Assembly (NCBI GenBank): GCA_002887195.1
Contig: PJAB01000972.1
Span: forward strand, 1-18,622
DNA length: 18,622 bases
Reading direction: 5' to 3'
DNA from: Chrysochromulina parva
Taxonomy: Eukaryota; Haptophyta; Prymnesiales; Chrysochromulinaceae
A program made the position numbers and the translations under genes. Within the stretch, counting starts at the first letter, position 1; every line of letters begins with the position of its first letter. The notes below the pieces were generated by a model that was not told the DNA's origin, searched no databases, and worked only from the letters and a program-made list of their open reading frames with translations. Positions 1 to 7,947 of the stretch are shown here, piece by piece.

Positions 1-1
1 G

Positions 2-1788
2 CCGCTGGCGGCTCACCGGCAGCCGGCGGCATGGCCTTCTCACCAGTACGCCATGGAGCTGCACCTCGCTGAGGCAGCCAAGCGTTCGCCGTGGAGAACG
101 TACACTCGCAGCGAGGCAGATTTGGTAGTCGCAGTGGCCAACTTCTCGCTTTTTTGCGTCGCGGGCAAGACGTTCATGCGCCGCACGAATTGGTACAAGA
201 TGCTGAGCGACCGAACGCTCTGGCCGCACGGCGCCGCCAATGCGAGCTGGGATGACGGCGCAATCTTGGTCGTTCTCCAGGCAAACATGTGTGGCGTGCC
301 TTGGGCGGACACCCGAGGCTCCTTCAAGCCGCGCAACATTGTCACTCTCGCCGAGGCGATGCGCAGCGCCGACCCGCCCTCCGTGCAGGTGACGCCCTTC
401 GTGGTCGCATCGCCTGCGTGGCTGGTCGGCGGTGGCAACGGAGAAGCGGCCGGGGACGCGGCCGGGGACGCGGAGCGCGCGGGCGCTGGCGGCGCTGGCG
501 GCGCTACAGAGCAACCGCCGCCCATCGGGCCGTGGGCGCGGCGTAAGCTGCTCTTCTTCGCAGGGCACGTGCCGAAGCTCTTTATAAAGCCGACGCGATA
601 CCTCATCTGGAAGCAGTTGAGGCGCGACCCGCGCGTCACCGCCACCTCATGGACGATCCTGTGCACCATCGGCTCGTATCGGACGTGCCTGCTGAGCGAC
701 CTCGAGCTGCGCCGACGCGCGCTCGCCCTCGAGGATGAGGCGAAGCTCGAGCGCATCCGCTCAGTTCAGGGGAGCGTGTACGAGGGCCATGTGAGTGGGC
801 TGGTCAGCTTCCTTGGGACGCATTGCCACGCCCTCGGCTGCGGCAGCGAGAGCTCTTGTGACGCGAGCCTCCTCCGTAACGCGCTCCGACAGCGCGGCAC
901 TACGCAGCTTCCGGCAGCGCTGCAAACCCTACTTGGAGCTGGTGAACTTTACGTCCGAGCTACCTGATATGGAAGCAGATGCCACAAGCTCGCGCCGCTT
1001 CATCGCAGCCCAAGGCCACATTGATGGACGCAGCCAAATGGCTGCACACGGGCAGCAAGACGACGCGTACCTAGGCCGAGCGATGGCCCATCGCTTCTGC
1101 TTGGTCGCACCCGGAGACACGTGGTCGACCAAGAAGATTGCGGAGGCGGTGGCCATCGGCGGCGCGGGTGGCTGCATCCCCATCATTGTCGTGCCGCCCC
1201 TGCATTCCAAGCGACTCTCACCCGACCGGGCCCGCCTGAATGCTTCCATGGATGAGTCGCATGGACTGGGGCAGCGGCTCTCACGCTTCCTGCCGTACAC
1301 GTCCTGGCTGGATTGGTGCGCGATCCACCCTCTGAGCGCCAGTCTGATGGCCTTTGATGAGGATCCCATCCCTCTGAGCTCATTAGATCTCATTAGATCT
1401 CATTAGATCTCATTAGATCTCATTAGATCCCATCCCTCTGAGCAGGTGCTTGATCGCTTACCTCGTCTCCGAGACAACCGTCCGCCAGCGCCTCGCCCCT
1501 GTTCTCGACCAGCTCGAGGCCATCAGCGAGGCCGAGGCGCTTGGCAAGCTACAAGCCCTAAGCGATGTCCGGGACGCATTCGTATGTCGCTCGCCTGGCA
1601 CCGGTAGCAGCAGCAGCGGCAGCAGCGGTAGCAGCGGCAGCAGCAGCAGCAGCCTCGATGTGCGGCATACGGCACCTGACTATCTATTGGGCGTGGCGTG
1701 CGATGCGGCGCGACAGGCCAAAGCTGCAAGCATGCATGCGAGCATGCCGATAGCTGGAGGTGACCATTCGCGATGCTTCGTTCGATGA
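2..1788 (+). CDS. Exostosin-family (GT47-like) glycosyltransferase, 5'-partial, three exons
   Basis: A Golgi-type glycosyltransferase that would add sugars to cell-surface glycans; donor and acceptor cannot be read from sequence. My exon model is 2-790, 918-1315 and 1446-1788, about 509 residues, open at the left edge. Phases agree: exon 1 ends on a codon boundary at a GTGAGT donor, and the other join splits a Trp codon. Exostosin signatures: an N-terminal block with RSEADLVVAVA, then RRKLLFFAGH, then the hallmark RFCLVAPGDTWSTKKIAEA followed by GGCIPIIVV and FLPYTSWLDWC. The last exon supplies the family's helical end (RQRLAPVLDQLEAIS, DVRDAFVCR). The ATG at 53 is not the true start, because family-like sequence (HQYAMELHLAEAA) continues upstream to the edge. 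A Ser/Gly tract coded by AGC repeats interrupts the C-terminus. The family call is firm; exact splice sites are inferred. Confidence 0.85.
791..917 (+). other. Intron 1 of the exostosin gene
   Basis: This 127-base intron opens with a consensus GTGAGT and closes with TTCCGGCAG. Removing it joins the frame of exon 1 to the frame carrying the exostosin signature without a phase break. Two other CAG acceptors lie just upstream (ending 892 and 907), but both would put the next exon out of frame. The donor is convincing; the acceptor is chosen by frame. Confidence 0.65.
1316..1445 (+). other. Intron 2 of the exostosin gene, minisatellite-bearing
   Basis: This 130-base intron has a GTGCGC donor and a GAGCAG acceptor. 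Splicing turns the family motif LDWC into the C-terminal helix region (AYLVSETTVRQRL) in phase. Reading through instead hits a TAG at 1404. Its interior is mostly tandem repeat: five copies of a 10-base unit between two 18-base direct repeats. Confidence 0.65.
1362..1443. repeat. 10-bp tandem array between 18-bp direct repeats, inside an intron
   Basis: Five head-to-tail copies of TCATTAGATC occupy 1380-1429. The same 18 bases, GATCCCATCCCTCTGAGC, occur at 1362-1379 and 1426-1443, so the array sits between identical flanks. This looks like replication slippage or a small local duplication. Confidence 0.95.
1605..1653 (+). repeat. AGC trinucleotide tract coding poly-Ser/Gly
   Basis: An imperfect AGC/GGC/GGT microsatellite in the last exostosin exon encodes a run of Ser with scattered Gly, about 15 residues. 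It falls between DVRDAFVCR and the closing helix, probably in a surface loop. Its length is likely to vary between strains. Confidence 0.9.
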
Positions 1789-2282
1789 AAGCGCAGCAGC
1801 CAGCAGAGGGGTAATGAAGCAATGACTCGATGCCTCGTCTCCCCGTGCGTCTCCCGTGATCGCGAAAAAGCTTTTTTGTACCTCAACGCCCACGTCTCAT
1901 CATCATCATGCAGCTTCCATCTCACAATAGACAATTCCAAAAATGATGAATTTTTGCATGGAACAATAACTGGAGGAGATATTGGTGCTGGAACAATAGA
2001 CATAAGTAATTTATCGGCAAGTGCTATAACTACTTTACAAACAACACCATTACAATCTGTAGGTAGTAATGAAATAATATTATTTTCATCAAAACGCAAT
2101 CTCATCTCCGCCAGCAGGGTCGTCGCCTCGCCTCTGCACACCGGCCCGAGGACATCGTCGTTCGCACGCACGCTCGCTCGCTCGCTCATCGAATTGGCAA
2201 GTTCATTGCAATCCAACCGATCCCGTGCTACCTCGCACTCGCGTGCGATTACCTCTCGTCCGGATTCCGATAGCTCACCAAC
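1789..2282. other. Intergenic gap with an AT-rich island
   Basis: This lies between the exostosin stop and the hydrolase start codon. It is GC-rich at both ends and AT-rich in the middle (see the island). A plus-strand frame is open from 1822 to 2472, but outside the island it has no protein-like character. No promoter element is recognisable. Confidence 0.6.
1925..2098 (+). other. AT-rich, protein-like island; possible fragment of a foreign (viral-type) gene
   Basis: By hand count 1921-2100 is 56/180 G+C, about 31%, while both flanks are clearly GC-rich. Translated in the frame open through it, the island gives a Gly/Thr/Ile-rich sequence (GTITGGDIGAGTIDISNLSA) of the kind seen in repetitive beta-structured fibre or collar proteins of large DNA viruses and phages. 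Codons end mostly in A or T, unlike every gene in the window. The six bases ATCTCA flank it at 1919-1924 and 2099-2104, consistent with microhomology-mediated insertion. No start, stop or complete domain can be assigned, so I treat it as a fragment. Organelle DNA is an alternative, although I recognise no plastid or mitochondrial gene in it. Confidence 0.5.
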
Positions 2283-4081
2283 ATGCTTCATGGCAACGCC
2301 GCACGGGCTGCAGCTTGCTTCCTCTGTGCGGAAGGGGCCTTCTTTGTGTGGAGTCGCGCGCAGCAAAGTCGTCTCGGCGTGCCGCCGCCACTCTTTGCAA
2401 GCGAGACGAGTCCGCCTTCAGGGACCGCCTTCACTACTGAGCTCCGCCGCAAGCAGGTCAGTCGTATCTTGAGCACTGAATTCGGGGACGGCTCCACGCC
2501 CGAACGTGGCCAGCGCTTCATCTCGGGATGGTTCCACGGCGCACCATGGAACGAAATCGACCGCGAAGCTGTGCAAACCTGGTTGGCTTGGGCCTGGTTC
2601 AACCGGGCCTCCTGGGAAGCTTGCTCGACTGGCGAGCGCGCCGAGTTGGAGGAGGACATTGCCACGTTCGAGCAGCTCAGCGGCCGCCCCTTTGGTTCGA
2701 CTCGAATGACGTCGCTCACACCAAATGAGGGGCGCACGCGCGGCCTCTTCTGCATGCGCCCCAACGTCGACCCGCTCGCTCCCTTCACCAAGCACAAACC
2801 GCTGGTCCTCTACCTTCTCACACAGCTCCTAGTTGGCCGATGGAGCCAATGGCGGATGCTTCGGGAGCTGGGCTTCGCGCCGCGCACGGCGAAGAGTGCC
2901 AAGCACCCGGGCGAGCGACTGCGCTACTGGCATCGCCCGCCGAGCCGCCCGGACGCGCCCGAAGCGCCTCCGATTGTTCTGTTCCATGGCATTGGGCTCG
3001 GGTACAGCGGTGCGCTGCGGACCCCTGAGCCATCGAGCCATCGAGCCATCGAGCCCGCACCCCACCCCTGACGAGCTCCATGGGCTCCAACCCTGACGTA
3101 CTCCACCCTGACGAACCCTGACGTACCCTGTCAAAACCCTGACAAACTTCACCCCTGACGAGCTCCACGCCATGCGACTGTAGCTGCGGCGGTGCCGCGC
3201 CCGTTCAGCTCGCCGCGCCGCCGCGTGCACTGACTTGCTGCGCGTTGGTGTTTCGCGTCTCGCGCCCTCGCGCAGTCAATTACGCACCGCTCTTGGCGGA
3301 TCTCGCTGCCCATGCGGGCGGCGAGCGCACGATCGTCGCCGTCGAGTTGCCCCACATTCGATTGACCATGCCGGTGGACTATGGCGCCAACCCGGCGGTG
3401 AGCGTGCTGATGGTGCGCGCAATGCTCGACGACGTGGCCGCGATCAGCACTTGGAAATCACTTACAGCCGATGTGATCGGGCACTCGTACGGCACCTTTG
3501 CGGTGGCCCATTTGCTCAAGCACGCGGGCGAGTGCGTGCGCTCTGCGACGCTCGTTGACCCAGTGTGCGTGGGTGCGCACCGGTCCACTCTTTGCAAGAG
3601 CTTTGTGTACGAGCCCGCCGTCTTTGGGAAGAACGCCGCCAAGCGACGCATCTCCGCCAAGCGACGGTTGATTGGCCGGATCAAGGACTATCTGATCCAC
3701 TCGGACCCGCGGCTCGTGGGTGTGCTCATGCGCAACTTCTTCTGGTGGGAGAATGTGCTCTGGCTGGATGCGGACGACCTCGACCGTGGCGTACGCTCGC
3801 CCGAGCAGCATGTCACCCTCTTCGTCGCACAGCACGATCGGTACGTGGACGGCGAGACGATCTATGCCGACGCGCAGGCGGCCATCAATGCACGCGAGCA
3901 GGAGCACGGGCTGCGGCGAGAGCTGCGCGCGGTCCTCTGGGAGGGTCTCGACCACGGCGCCTTCCTCAACTCCGTCGAGAAGCGCAGGCAGGTCGTCGAG
4001 AGCGTCGCGGGAGTGGGCTCGCGCGCGGCTCGGGGAGTGGGCGCCATGGTGGGCGCGGCTGAGGGATGTGGGCATGGCTGA
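2283..4081 (+). CDS. Alpha/beta-hydrolase-fold protein, two exons
   Basis: A serine hydrolase of the alpha/beta fold, probably an esterase or lipase; the substrate is unknown. Exons 2283-3009 and 3276-4081 join in phase to give 510 residues. A TAG at 2271 in the same frame makes the ATG at 2283 the first possible start. Residues 1-230 form an N-terminal region rich in Trp (FISGWFHGAPWN, TWLAWAWF) that precedes the catalytic domain in some fungal and algal hydrolases. The oxyanion motif FHGIGLG is near residue 235, the nucleophile is Ser313 in GHSYG, and Asp430 (AQHDRYVD) and His469 (LDHGAF) would complete the triad. A short hydrophobic stretch near residues 8-24 could be a signal or anchor. 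The C-terminal 30 residues are low-complexity. The fold and triad are well supported; specificity is not. Confidence 0.82.
3010..3275 (+). other. Intron of the alpha/beta-hydrolase gene, repeat-rich
   Basis: This 266-base intron has a GTGCGC donor and a pyrimidine-rich acceptor ending CGCGCAG. It joins GIGLGYS to VNYAPLLADL, as expected directly after the oxyanion motif of this fold. The alternative GTACAG donor at 3002 would leave the second exon out of phase with this acceptor. The interior carries two families of short repeats. Confidence 0.75.
3027..3170. repeat. Short tandem and interspersed repeats within the hydrolase intron
   Basis: Three copies of GAGCCATC occupy 3027-3050. About seven CCCTGAC(G) motifs follow at irregular spacing to about 3163, and CACCCCTGACGAGCTCCA occurs at both ends of that cluster. 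The pattern suggests repeated slippage rather than a mobile element. Confidence 0.85.
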
Positions 4082-4448
4082 GCGCCGAGGGGGAGACGCG
4101 GAGACCGGATGACCAACTCGGCCCTGGCCCTCTCGGGTCTCGGCCCTCTCCGATGGGGAGCGACGGCGAGATAGGGGGGGAATTAAGAAAGGCTTTTTTA
4201 TGAGTGTGATTCTTTTATTTTTTATGAGTGTGATTCGAGCACATGGGTGAATCAGACTTTCTGGGACACACCTGTGAAACTTTGAGTGTTGGTGTGAATT
4301 CTCAATTCATAATGAAATCAAGTCCGTTCCATCGCCAGGTCTGACCGTCGGCGTTTGGACACAAGGCGCGTTGCTTGCCGTGCGAGTGAGTGAGAGACAG
4401 GACAGACAGTCTCGGCGGACAGAGGCGTAGAAGCAACCATCATATCAT
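4082..4448. other. Intergenic gap upstream of the GNAT gene
   Basis: The first 90 bases continue the GC-rich character of the hydrolase 3' end. From about 4180 the sequence becomes AT-rich, with a T-rich direct repeat pair. The last 70 bases before the ATG contain GAGTGAGTGAGAGACAGGACAGACAG, written here as a GA/CA-rich stretch at about 4384-4410. It is likely the promoter and 5' leader of the acetyltransferase, but no defined element is recognised. Confidence 0.5.
4194..4236. repeat. 19-bp exact direct repeat pair
   Basis: TTTTTTATGAGTGTGATTC occurs at 4194-4212 and again at 4218-4236, a 24-base period with a 5-base spacer. It is about 210-255 bases upstream of the acetyltransferase ATG, so it may be a promoter element or a simple duplication. 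Confidence 0.9.
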
Positions 4449-5285
4449 ATGAACGTGCGCAACGAGCACGAGATGTCGGCTCGGCGCGCGGACTACATCG
4501 CGTGGACCGCAGGCAACTCCGAGCGCCGCACGCTGCCCGATGGATTCGAGATTGGACCGAGCGCCTCGATCGAGGAGCTTGGCGACGTGCTCGGCGCCCT
4601 GCGGAAGCTGAAGCACGACAGGAACTTCATCGCAAAGATCTTCGAATCGCGCGACAAGCAGCTCTTCCCACGCGACTTGCTCGTTGCCACCGTCCCGACG
4701 CGCAAGGGTGGCCGGCGGCCGGTCGGCGTCGTCCGCCGCTCCCTCCGCTTCAACCAGAAGAAGCGCACTACCGACCTGTCGATCGATTTCGTGTGGGTGA
4801 TGCCCGACTATCGCTCGTGTGGAATGGGCCGCCAGCTGATGGGCGCTGCGCTCGTGTCGGGCAAGCCCAAGGATGTCTACTTGCAGATCGCCGGCTCCGA
4901 GGCAAACAAGGCCGCGCTCGGCTTGTACATCTCGCTCGGCTTCGTTTGGGAGCAGCACGAGGAGACAGCTAAGGAAAAGACGGAGATGATCCTGGTTGCG
5001 GCGCTGGCGGAGGCGGCGGTGAGCAAGCTCGCCGCGAGGTGTACCGCCACGGGCGTCGCCTCGCTGCCCGCGCCGCCACCGCCAGCGTACGTGGCCGCTC
5101 GGTTGGTAGCCGTTCGCCTGATCGTCGAGATGGGACGGCGTGTTGTTGTGCGACTCACACCCATCACACCGCCGCCGACCGCCGCCGAGCCCACAGGGGT
5201 CGCGACGCCAGATGTGGGCGCGCCGCCGAGCAACAGCGCCCAACTCTGGCGCTGTGGCGACAAGATCCGACTTTCTGCCGGCTGA
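4449..5285 (+). CDS. GNAT-family N-acetyltransferase
   Basis: Transfers an acetyl group from acetyl-CoA to an amine; the acceptor cannot be told from sequence. It is 278 residues in a single exon. The acetyl-CoA pyrophosphate-binding motif A is visible as RSCGMG at residues 122-127, after the beta strand SIDFVWVMPDY. Motif B follows, with N153, Y160 and the LGF turn at 163-165 in LQIAGSEANKAALGLYISLGF, quoted here in outline only. The GNAT core ends by about residue 182. The remaining 95 residues are Ala/Pro-rich and resemble no domain, so the true 3' end may be spliced differently. The ATG at 4449 is the first in the frame. A long antisense frame over the same bases is a GC-bias shadow. Confidence 0.78.
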   Translation: MNVRNEHEMSARRADYIAWTAGNSERRTLPDGFEIGPSASIEELGDVLGALRKLKHDRNFIAKIFESRDKQLFPRDLLVATVPTRKGGRRPVGVVRRSLRFNQKKRTTDLSIDFVWVMPDYRSCGMGRQLMGAALVSGKPKDVYLQIAGSEANKAALGLYISLGFVWEQHEETAKEKTEMILVAALAEAAVSKLAARCTATGVASLPAPPPPAYVAARLVAVRLIVEMGRRVVVRLTPITPPPTAAEPTGVATPDVGAPPSNSAQLWRCGDKIRLSAG

Positions 5286-5310
5286 CTCGTCGGGGCGTGC
5301 AACGTAGTTA

Positions 5311-5324
5311 AGTCTCAGGAGACT
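5311..5324. other. Small perfect inverted repeat after the GNAT gene
   Basis: AGTCTC-AG-GAGACT begins 25 bases after the GNAT stop codon. A 6-base stem is expected by chance in a window this size, so a role in 3' processing is only a suggestion. Confidence 0.4.
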
Positions 5325-5719
5325 CGGAAACAGGAGCTCGAGCTGGATGATGCAGTTGGCAGATCCAGATGAGCGCCGGACTGCGTGAGCAACGCGTCTG
5401 TCTTTCAGCAATGTATTAGGACATCTTTAGGTTCAGGGCGACAACATCGAACATGACGTGGCGTGTCCTTGCCGTGCTAGAATAGATCATATGCGGAACA
5501 AGCCCTCTCAAAACGATGTTCGGGCTGCCCCCTGCGCCACCGCGAGTCGCGTGGGGGATGGACGGGACATGCACATGGAGGGGGCGGCCGGCGGCGGCCG
5601 GCCCTGCCCCCTGGCGCCTGGGACTACTGCCGTTAATAAGGCGTTAACATAAATCATAATCTCTAACGATCCGCGTATGCCGCATCGCGCTCCAGGCCGG
5701 CTATCCCCGCCGCGGCGCC

Positions 5720-5761
5720 GGTCGCCCCGGGTGGAGTTTCGGTGAGCGCCCCGGGGGGACC
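5720..5761. other. GC-rich hairpin
   Basis: The arms GGTCGCCCCGGG (5720-5731) and CCCGGGGGGACC (5750-5761) pair with a single mismatch across an 18-base loop. GC-rich bases just outside (GCCGCGG at 5709, CCGCGGC at 5760) offer an alternative register. This would be a very stable structure in RNA or single-stranded DNA. Confidence 0.7.
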
Positions 5762-6137
5762 GCGGCCATAACTGCGCTGAACATAGTTCACAAATTGGGT
5801 TGTTTAATCCTTGGGCAGCGGAACGTCTCCCGGAAGCTGAACGGCTGAACGCGCGCCTCTCGCTGCGCCGCTGTCATTCTCATTGGCCGCTGTTGCGCAC
5901 TGACCCCTCGTGGCGCTGACTGACTGAGCCCGGTTCTGCCCTGTGGCAATATCGCGCCTCCCGCCCGATGAAGGCAATGCCTAGGGGCGAAAGAGAACAA
6001 TGCCTGAGGGGTGCATCGAGCATCGAATCCGGATGAAAATCTCAAAAAGAGCGAGATGTGTCTTTTAAGTTACCGAGAAAGGACTTTTTGGTGCCGCAAG
6101 TCCGGGACCGAGTTTGACCGAGGGAGCTCGGCACCCA

Positions 6138-7541
6138 ATGCTGCCTCCGTTCGGTCCGACTGCAGGCGTCCAAAAGGAAGCCCCTGCCATGGTGCAGCAG
6201 CAGCACTATTGGCATCCGAGGCAGCTATCTCCCAGCTCCGGAGTGCTCCCGGACGGCGCAGACCCGTGCATCTTTTTCGGGGAGAACGCCACCGTGGACA
6301 CGTTTGGTTGTCCATGCGACGCTGACGATGGTGCGGAGATGTTTTTGATAGCATTAGGGATTGGAATTCATGTCATCGGTGAGTGTTGGTGGCCCTCACG
6401 GAGCCCAGCCTGCTCACTTCCGCTCCTTCGACAGCTGAACGCGCGTGTCTCCCTCCCTCAATGGTACGCAGGCAGTGTTGGCATCAACACGGGCCAGAAT
6501 CTGCAGGCGATGGGACTCGCGCAGATGAAAGAGGGCGACAGGCAAATGTGCAGCAGGCTATTACGGAGCAGGCTCTGGGCAATCGGCTGCGTTCTATTCA
6601 TCAGCTGCTCGATGATCAACTTTGCGGCGCTGACGCTCGCGCCGGCCTCCATCCTGGTGCCACTGGAGGCTGTGCAGTTCATCTCCAACGTAGCCTTTGG
6701 CAAGTTCGTGCGCAAGGTGGAGGTGCCGACGCGCATGCTGCTTGGCGTGCTCGCAATGGTAGTGGGCGTCGCACTGGCCGTGTACTTTGGTGAGAGCAGT
6801 AACTTCTGCTTCACCGAGGAGGAGCTCATCAAGTATTGGACCTTCACCGATGGTTGGGGCTGGTGGATCTTTTTGGCGATGACGTTCGGCATCTCCGCCG
6901 CCGCCCTCGTCGCGCACAAGCGCCTTTGGGCGCGGCGGGCGGCGGGGCTCCCGGTGAAGAATGCGGAGGTCTATCTACCGGTACTGTACGCCATCCCTTC
7001 TACGCTGCTCGGCGGCTCGCAGATGATCGTGCAGAGCAAGTGCCTTGCCGAGCTGATCGAGCTCATGGCGCGCGGCGAGACGCTCACGATCGCCGGCTGG
7101 TTCTTTTGGGTGGAGGCGGCGCTCGTGTGCGGCTTCGGGCTCTTTTGGTTCTTCCGCCTCACGCAGTCCCTCGGCATGTACGAGCCGCTCTTCATCATTC
7201 CGCTCATGCAGGCCAACTTCATCGTGTGGGGCGGCATCGCCGGCGGCATCTTCTTCCACGAGTTCGAACACGTGCACCTCGGTCCCCTCTTGGGCGGGTC
7301 CTGGTTCTTCTACCTCTTCGGGCTCGCCCTGGTCGTCTACGGCCTCTACCTGGTGCGCCCCAAGTCATCAGACGAAGTCGCGAGTGCCGAGATGGCCGAG
7401 GGGCGTGCGCCAGGGAACAACGACTTGGTCTTGGATGTCGACCTACCGGCCCCAGTGAAGCTGCCGCCCGGTAGGAGGGCTCGAGTTGGCGCTGAGGGGC
7501 GTTCAGGTTCGGGTTCGGATTCGGGTTCGGGTTTGGGATAG
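6138..7541 (+). CDS. NIPA/DUF803-like magnesium transporter, two exons
   Basis: A polytopic membrane protein of the NIPA (DUF803) group within the drug/metabolite transporter fold, whose studied members move Mg2+. Exons 6138-6378 and 6472-7541 give 436 residues. About nine hydrophobic segments are visible, near residues 68-85, 115-135, 137-158, 167-186, 209-228, 247-265, 289-307, 317-343 and 354-375. Splicing produces IHVIGSVGINTGQNLQ, the start of the first repeat, where family members have a similar Gly/Asn/Gln pattern; ILVPLEAVQFISNVAFGKF is also typical. The TTG-initiated extension upstream is disregarded. The ATG at 6138 opens the frame, and 6189 (CCATGG context) is an alternative. A hydrophilic tail ends in Gly/Ser repeats. 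Substrate and membrane are inferred. Confidence 0.75.
   Translation: MLPPFGPTAGVQKEAPAMVQQQHYWHPRQLSPSSGVLPDGADPCIFFGENATVDTFGCPCDADDGAEMFLIALGIGIHVIGECWWPSRSPACSLPLLRQLNARVSLPQWYAGSVGINTGQNLQAMGLAQMKEGDRQMCSRLLRSRLWAIGCVLFISCSMINFAALTLAPASILVPLEAVQFISNVAFGKFVRKVEVPTRMLLGVLAMVVGVALAVYFGESSNFCFTEEELIKYWTFTDGWGWWIFLAMTFGISAAALVAHKRLWARRAAGLPVKNAEVYLPVLYAIPSTLLGGSQMIVQSKCLAELIELMARGETLTIAGWFFWVEAALVCGFGLFWFFRLTQSLGMYEPLFIIPLMQANFIVWGGIAGGIFFHEFEHVHLGPLLGGSWFFYLFGLALVVYGLYLVRPKSSDEVASAEMAEGRAPGNNDLVLDVDLPAPVKLPPGRRARVGAEGRSGSGSDSGSGLG
6379..6471 (+). other. In-frame 93-base intron of the NIPA-like gene
   Basis: It begins GTGAGT and ends in a pyrimidine-rich tract followed by GTACGCAG. The length is a multiple of three and no stop codon lies inside, so both spliced and retained forms keep the reading frame. 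Retention would insert 31 polar residues right after the first membrane segment. An AG four bases further on would break the frame. Confidence 0.8.
7499..7538 (+). repeat. Hexanucleotide repeat coding a Gly/Ser tail
   Basis: Degenerate GGTTCG units end the first NIPA-like gene and encode GSGSDSGSG. This is a slippage-prone tract in a cytosolic or lumenal tail that probably has no fixed structure. Confidence 0.8.
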
Positions 7542-7930
7542 CAGGTGGGTGAGCTCTTTAGCGAGGGTAGCGACTTTCAGATTAAGTTTGGTGCGATTGG
7601 GTCCGACCGCGGTCATGTGGATGAGCGGGTCACCCCATCGCCTTCGTGTTTTGTGTCTCAGAGAGTGTCAGAGAGCCGTGCTGTCGTGTGACGTGTGTGT
7701 CATTGTGTAGATAGTTGGTAAATTACAAATCTCTCTCTACCCATTCTTCGGCCATATATTGGTCGATTGGTGTGCGGTGTCGAGATTGCCCTTCAGTACG
7801 TCATGGCATACGCTTGAACCAGATGGATCCCTACCATCTAAGTCGACCAAGCACGTTCACACACGCGTTCACACCATGAGGTTGAACATGGTTGAAGCTC
7901 AGGTTCCTCTTGTGAAGGCGAATTTTTCCC
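7542..7930. other. Intergenic gap upstream of lepA
   Basis: No coding signal is seen. A CATATATTGG stretch near 7752 is the only TATA-like run, about 175 bases before the lepA ATG. Two ATGs (7876 and 7888) precede the lepA start in another frame and open a short upstream frame. Confidence 0.45.
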
Positions 7931-7947
7931 ATGGCGATCTCGCGTAG
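7876..7947 (+). promoter_or_regulatory. Possible upstream ORF overlapping the lepA start
   Basis: A 23-codon frame from the ATG at 7876 ends at 7947, 16 bases beyond the lepA ATG and out of frame with it. If the mRNA leader extends this far, a scanning ribosome would meet it first and lepA translation would be dampened. The transcript start is unknown, so this is conditional. Confidence 0.3.

Larger units (their letters stand above)
5286..6137. other. Long GC-rich intergenic spacer with hairpins
   Basis: This is the largest gap, separating the GNAT stop from the first NIPA-like ATG. I see no coding sequence, tRNA or rRNA in it. It holds a small hairpin just after the GNAT gene, two strong GC-rich inverted repeats (about 5581-5610 and 5720-5761), and a 21-base segment (5830-5850) that recurs near 11622. 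It probably combines a 3' flank and a promoter; a structured noncoding RNA cannot be excluded. Confidence 0.5.

Noticed and set aside
40..756. 238-residue minus-strand frame opposite the exostosin gene
   Set aside because: Low-complexity Ser/Ala/Pro composition opposite a well-supported exon.
1822..2472. A complete 216-residue plus-strand gene around the AT-rich island
   Set aside because: Only the island looks protein-like; the flanks are Ser/Arg-rich and the frame overlaps the start of the hydrolase in another phase.
2687..2705. T-loop-like GGTTCGACTC hinting at a tRNA
   Set aside because: It is inside coding sequence and no matching acceptor or anticodon stem can be drawn.
3002..3009. 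Alternative donor GTACAG for the hydrolase intron
   Set aside because: It puts the second exon out of phase with the best acceptor at 3275.
4440..5411. 323-residue minus-strand frame over the GNAT gene
   Set aside because: It is rich in Arg, Gly and Leu without motifs, and lies antisense to a gene with clear GNAT signatures. It is a shadow of high GC.
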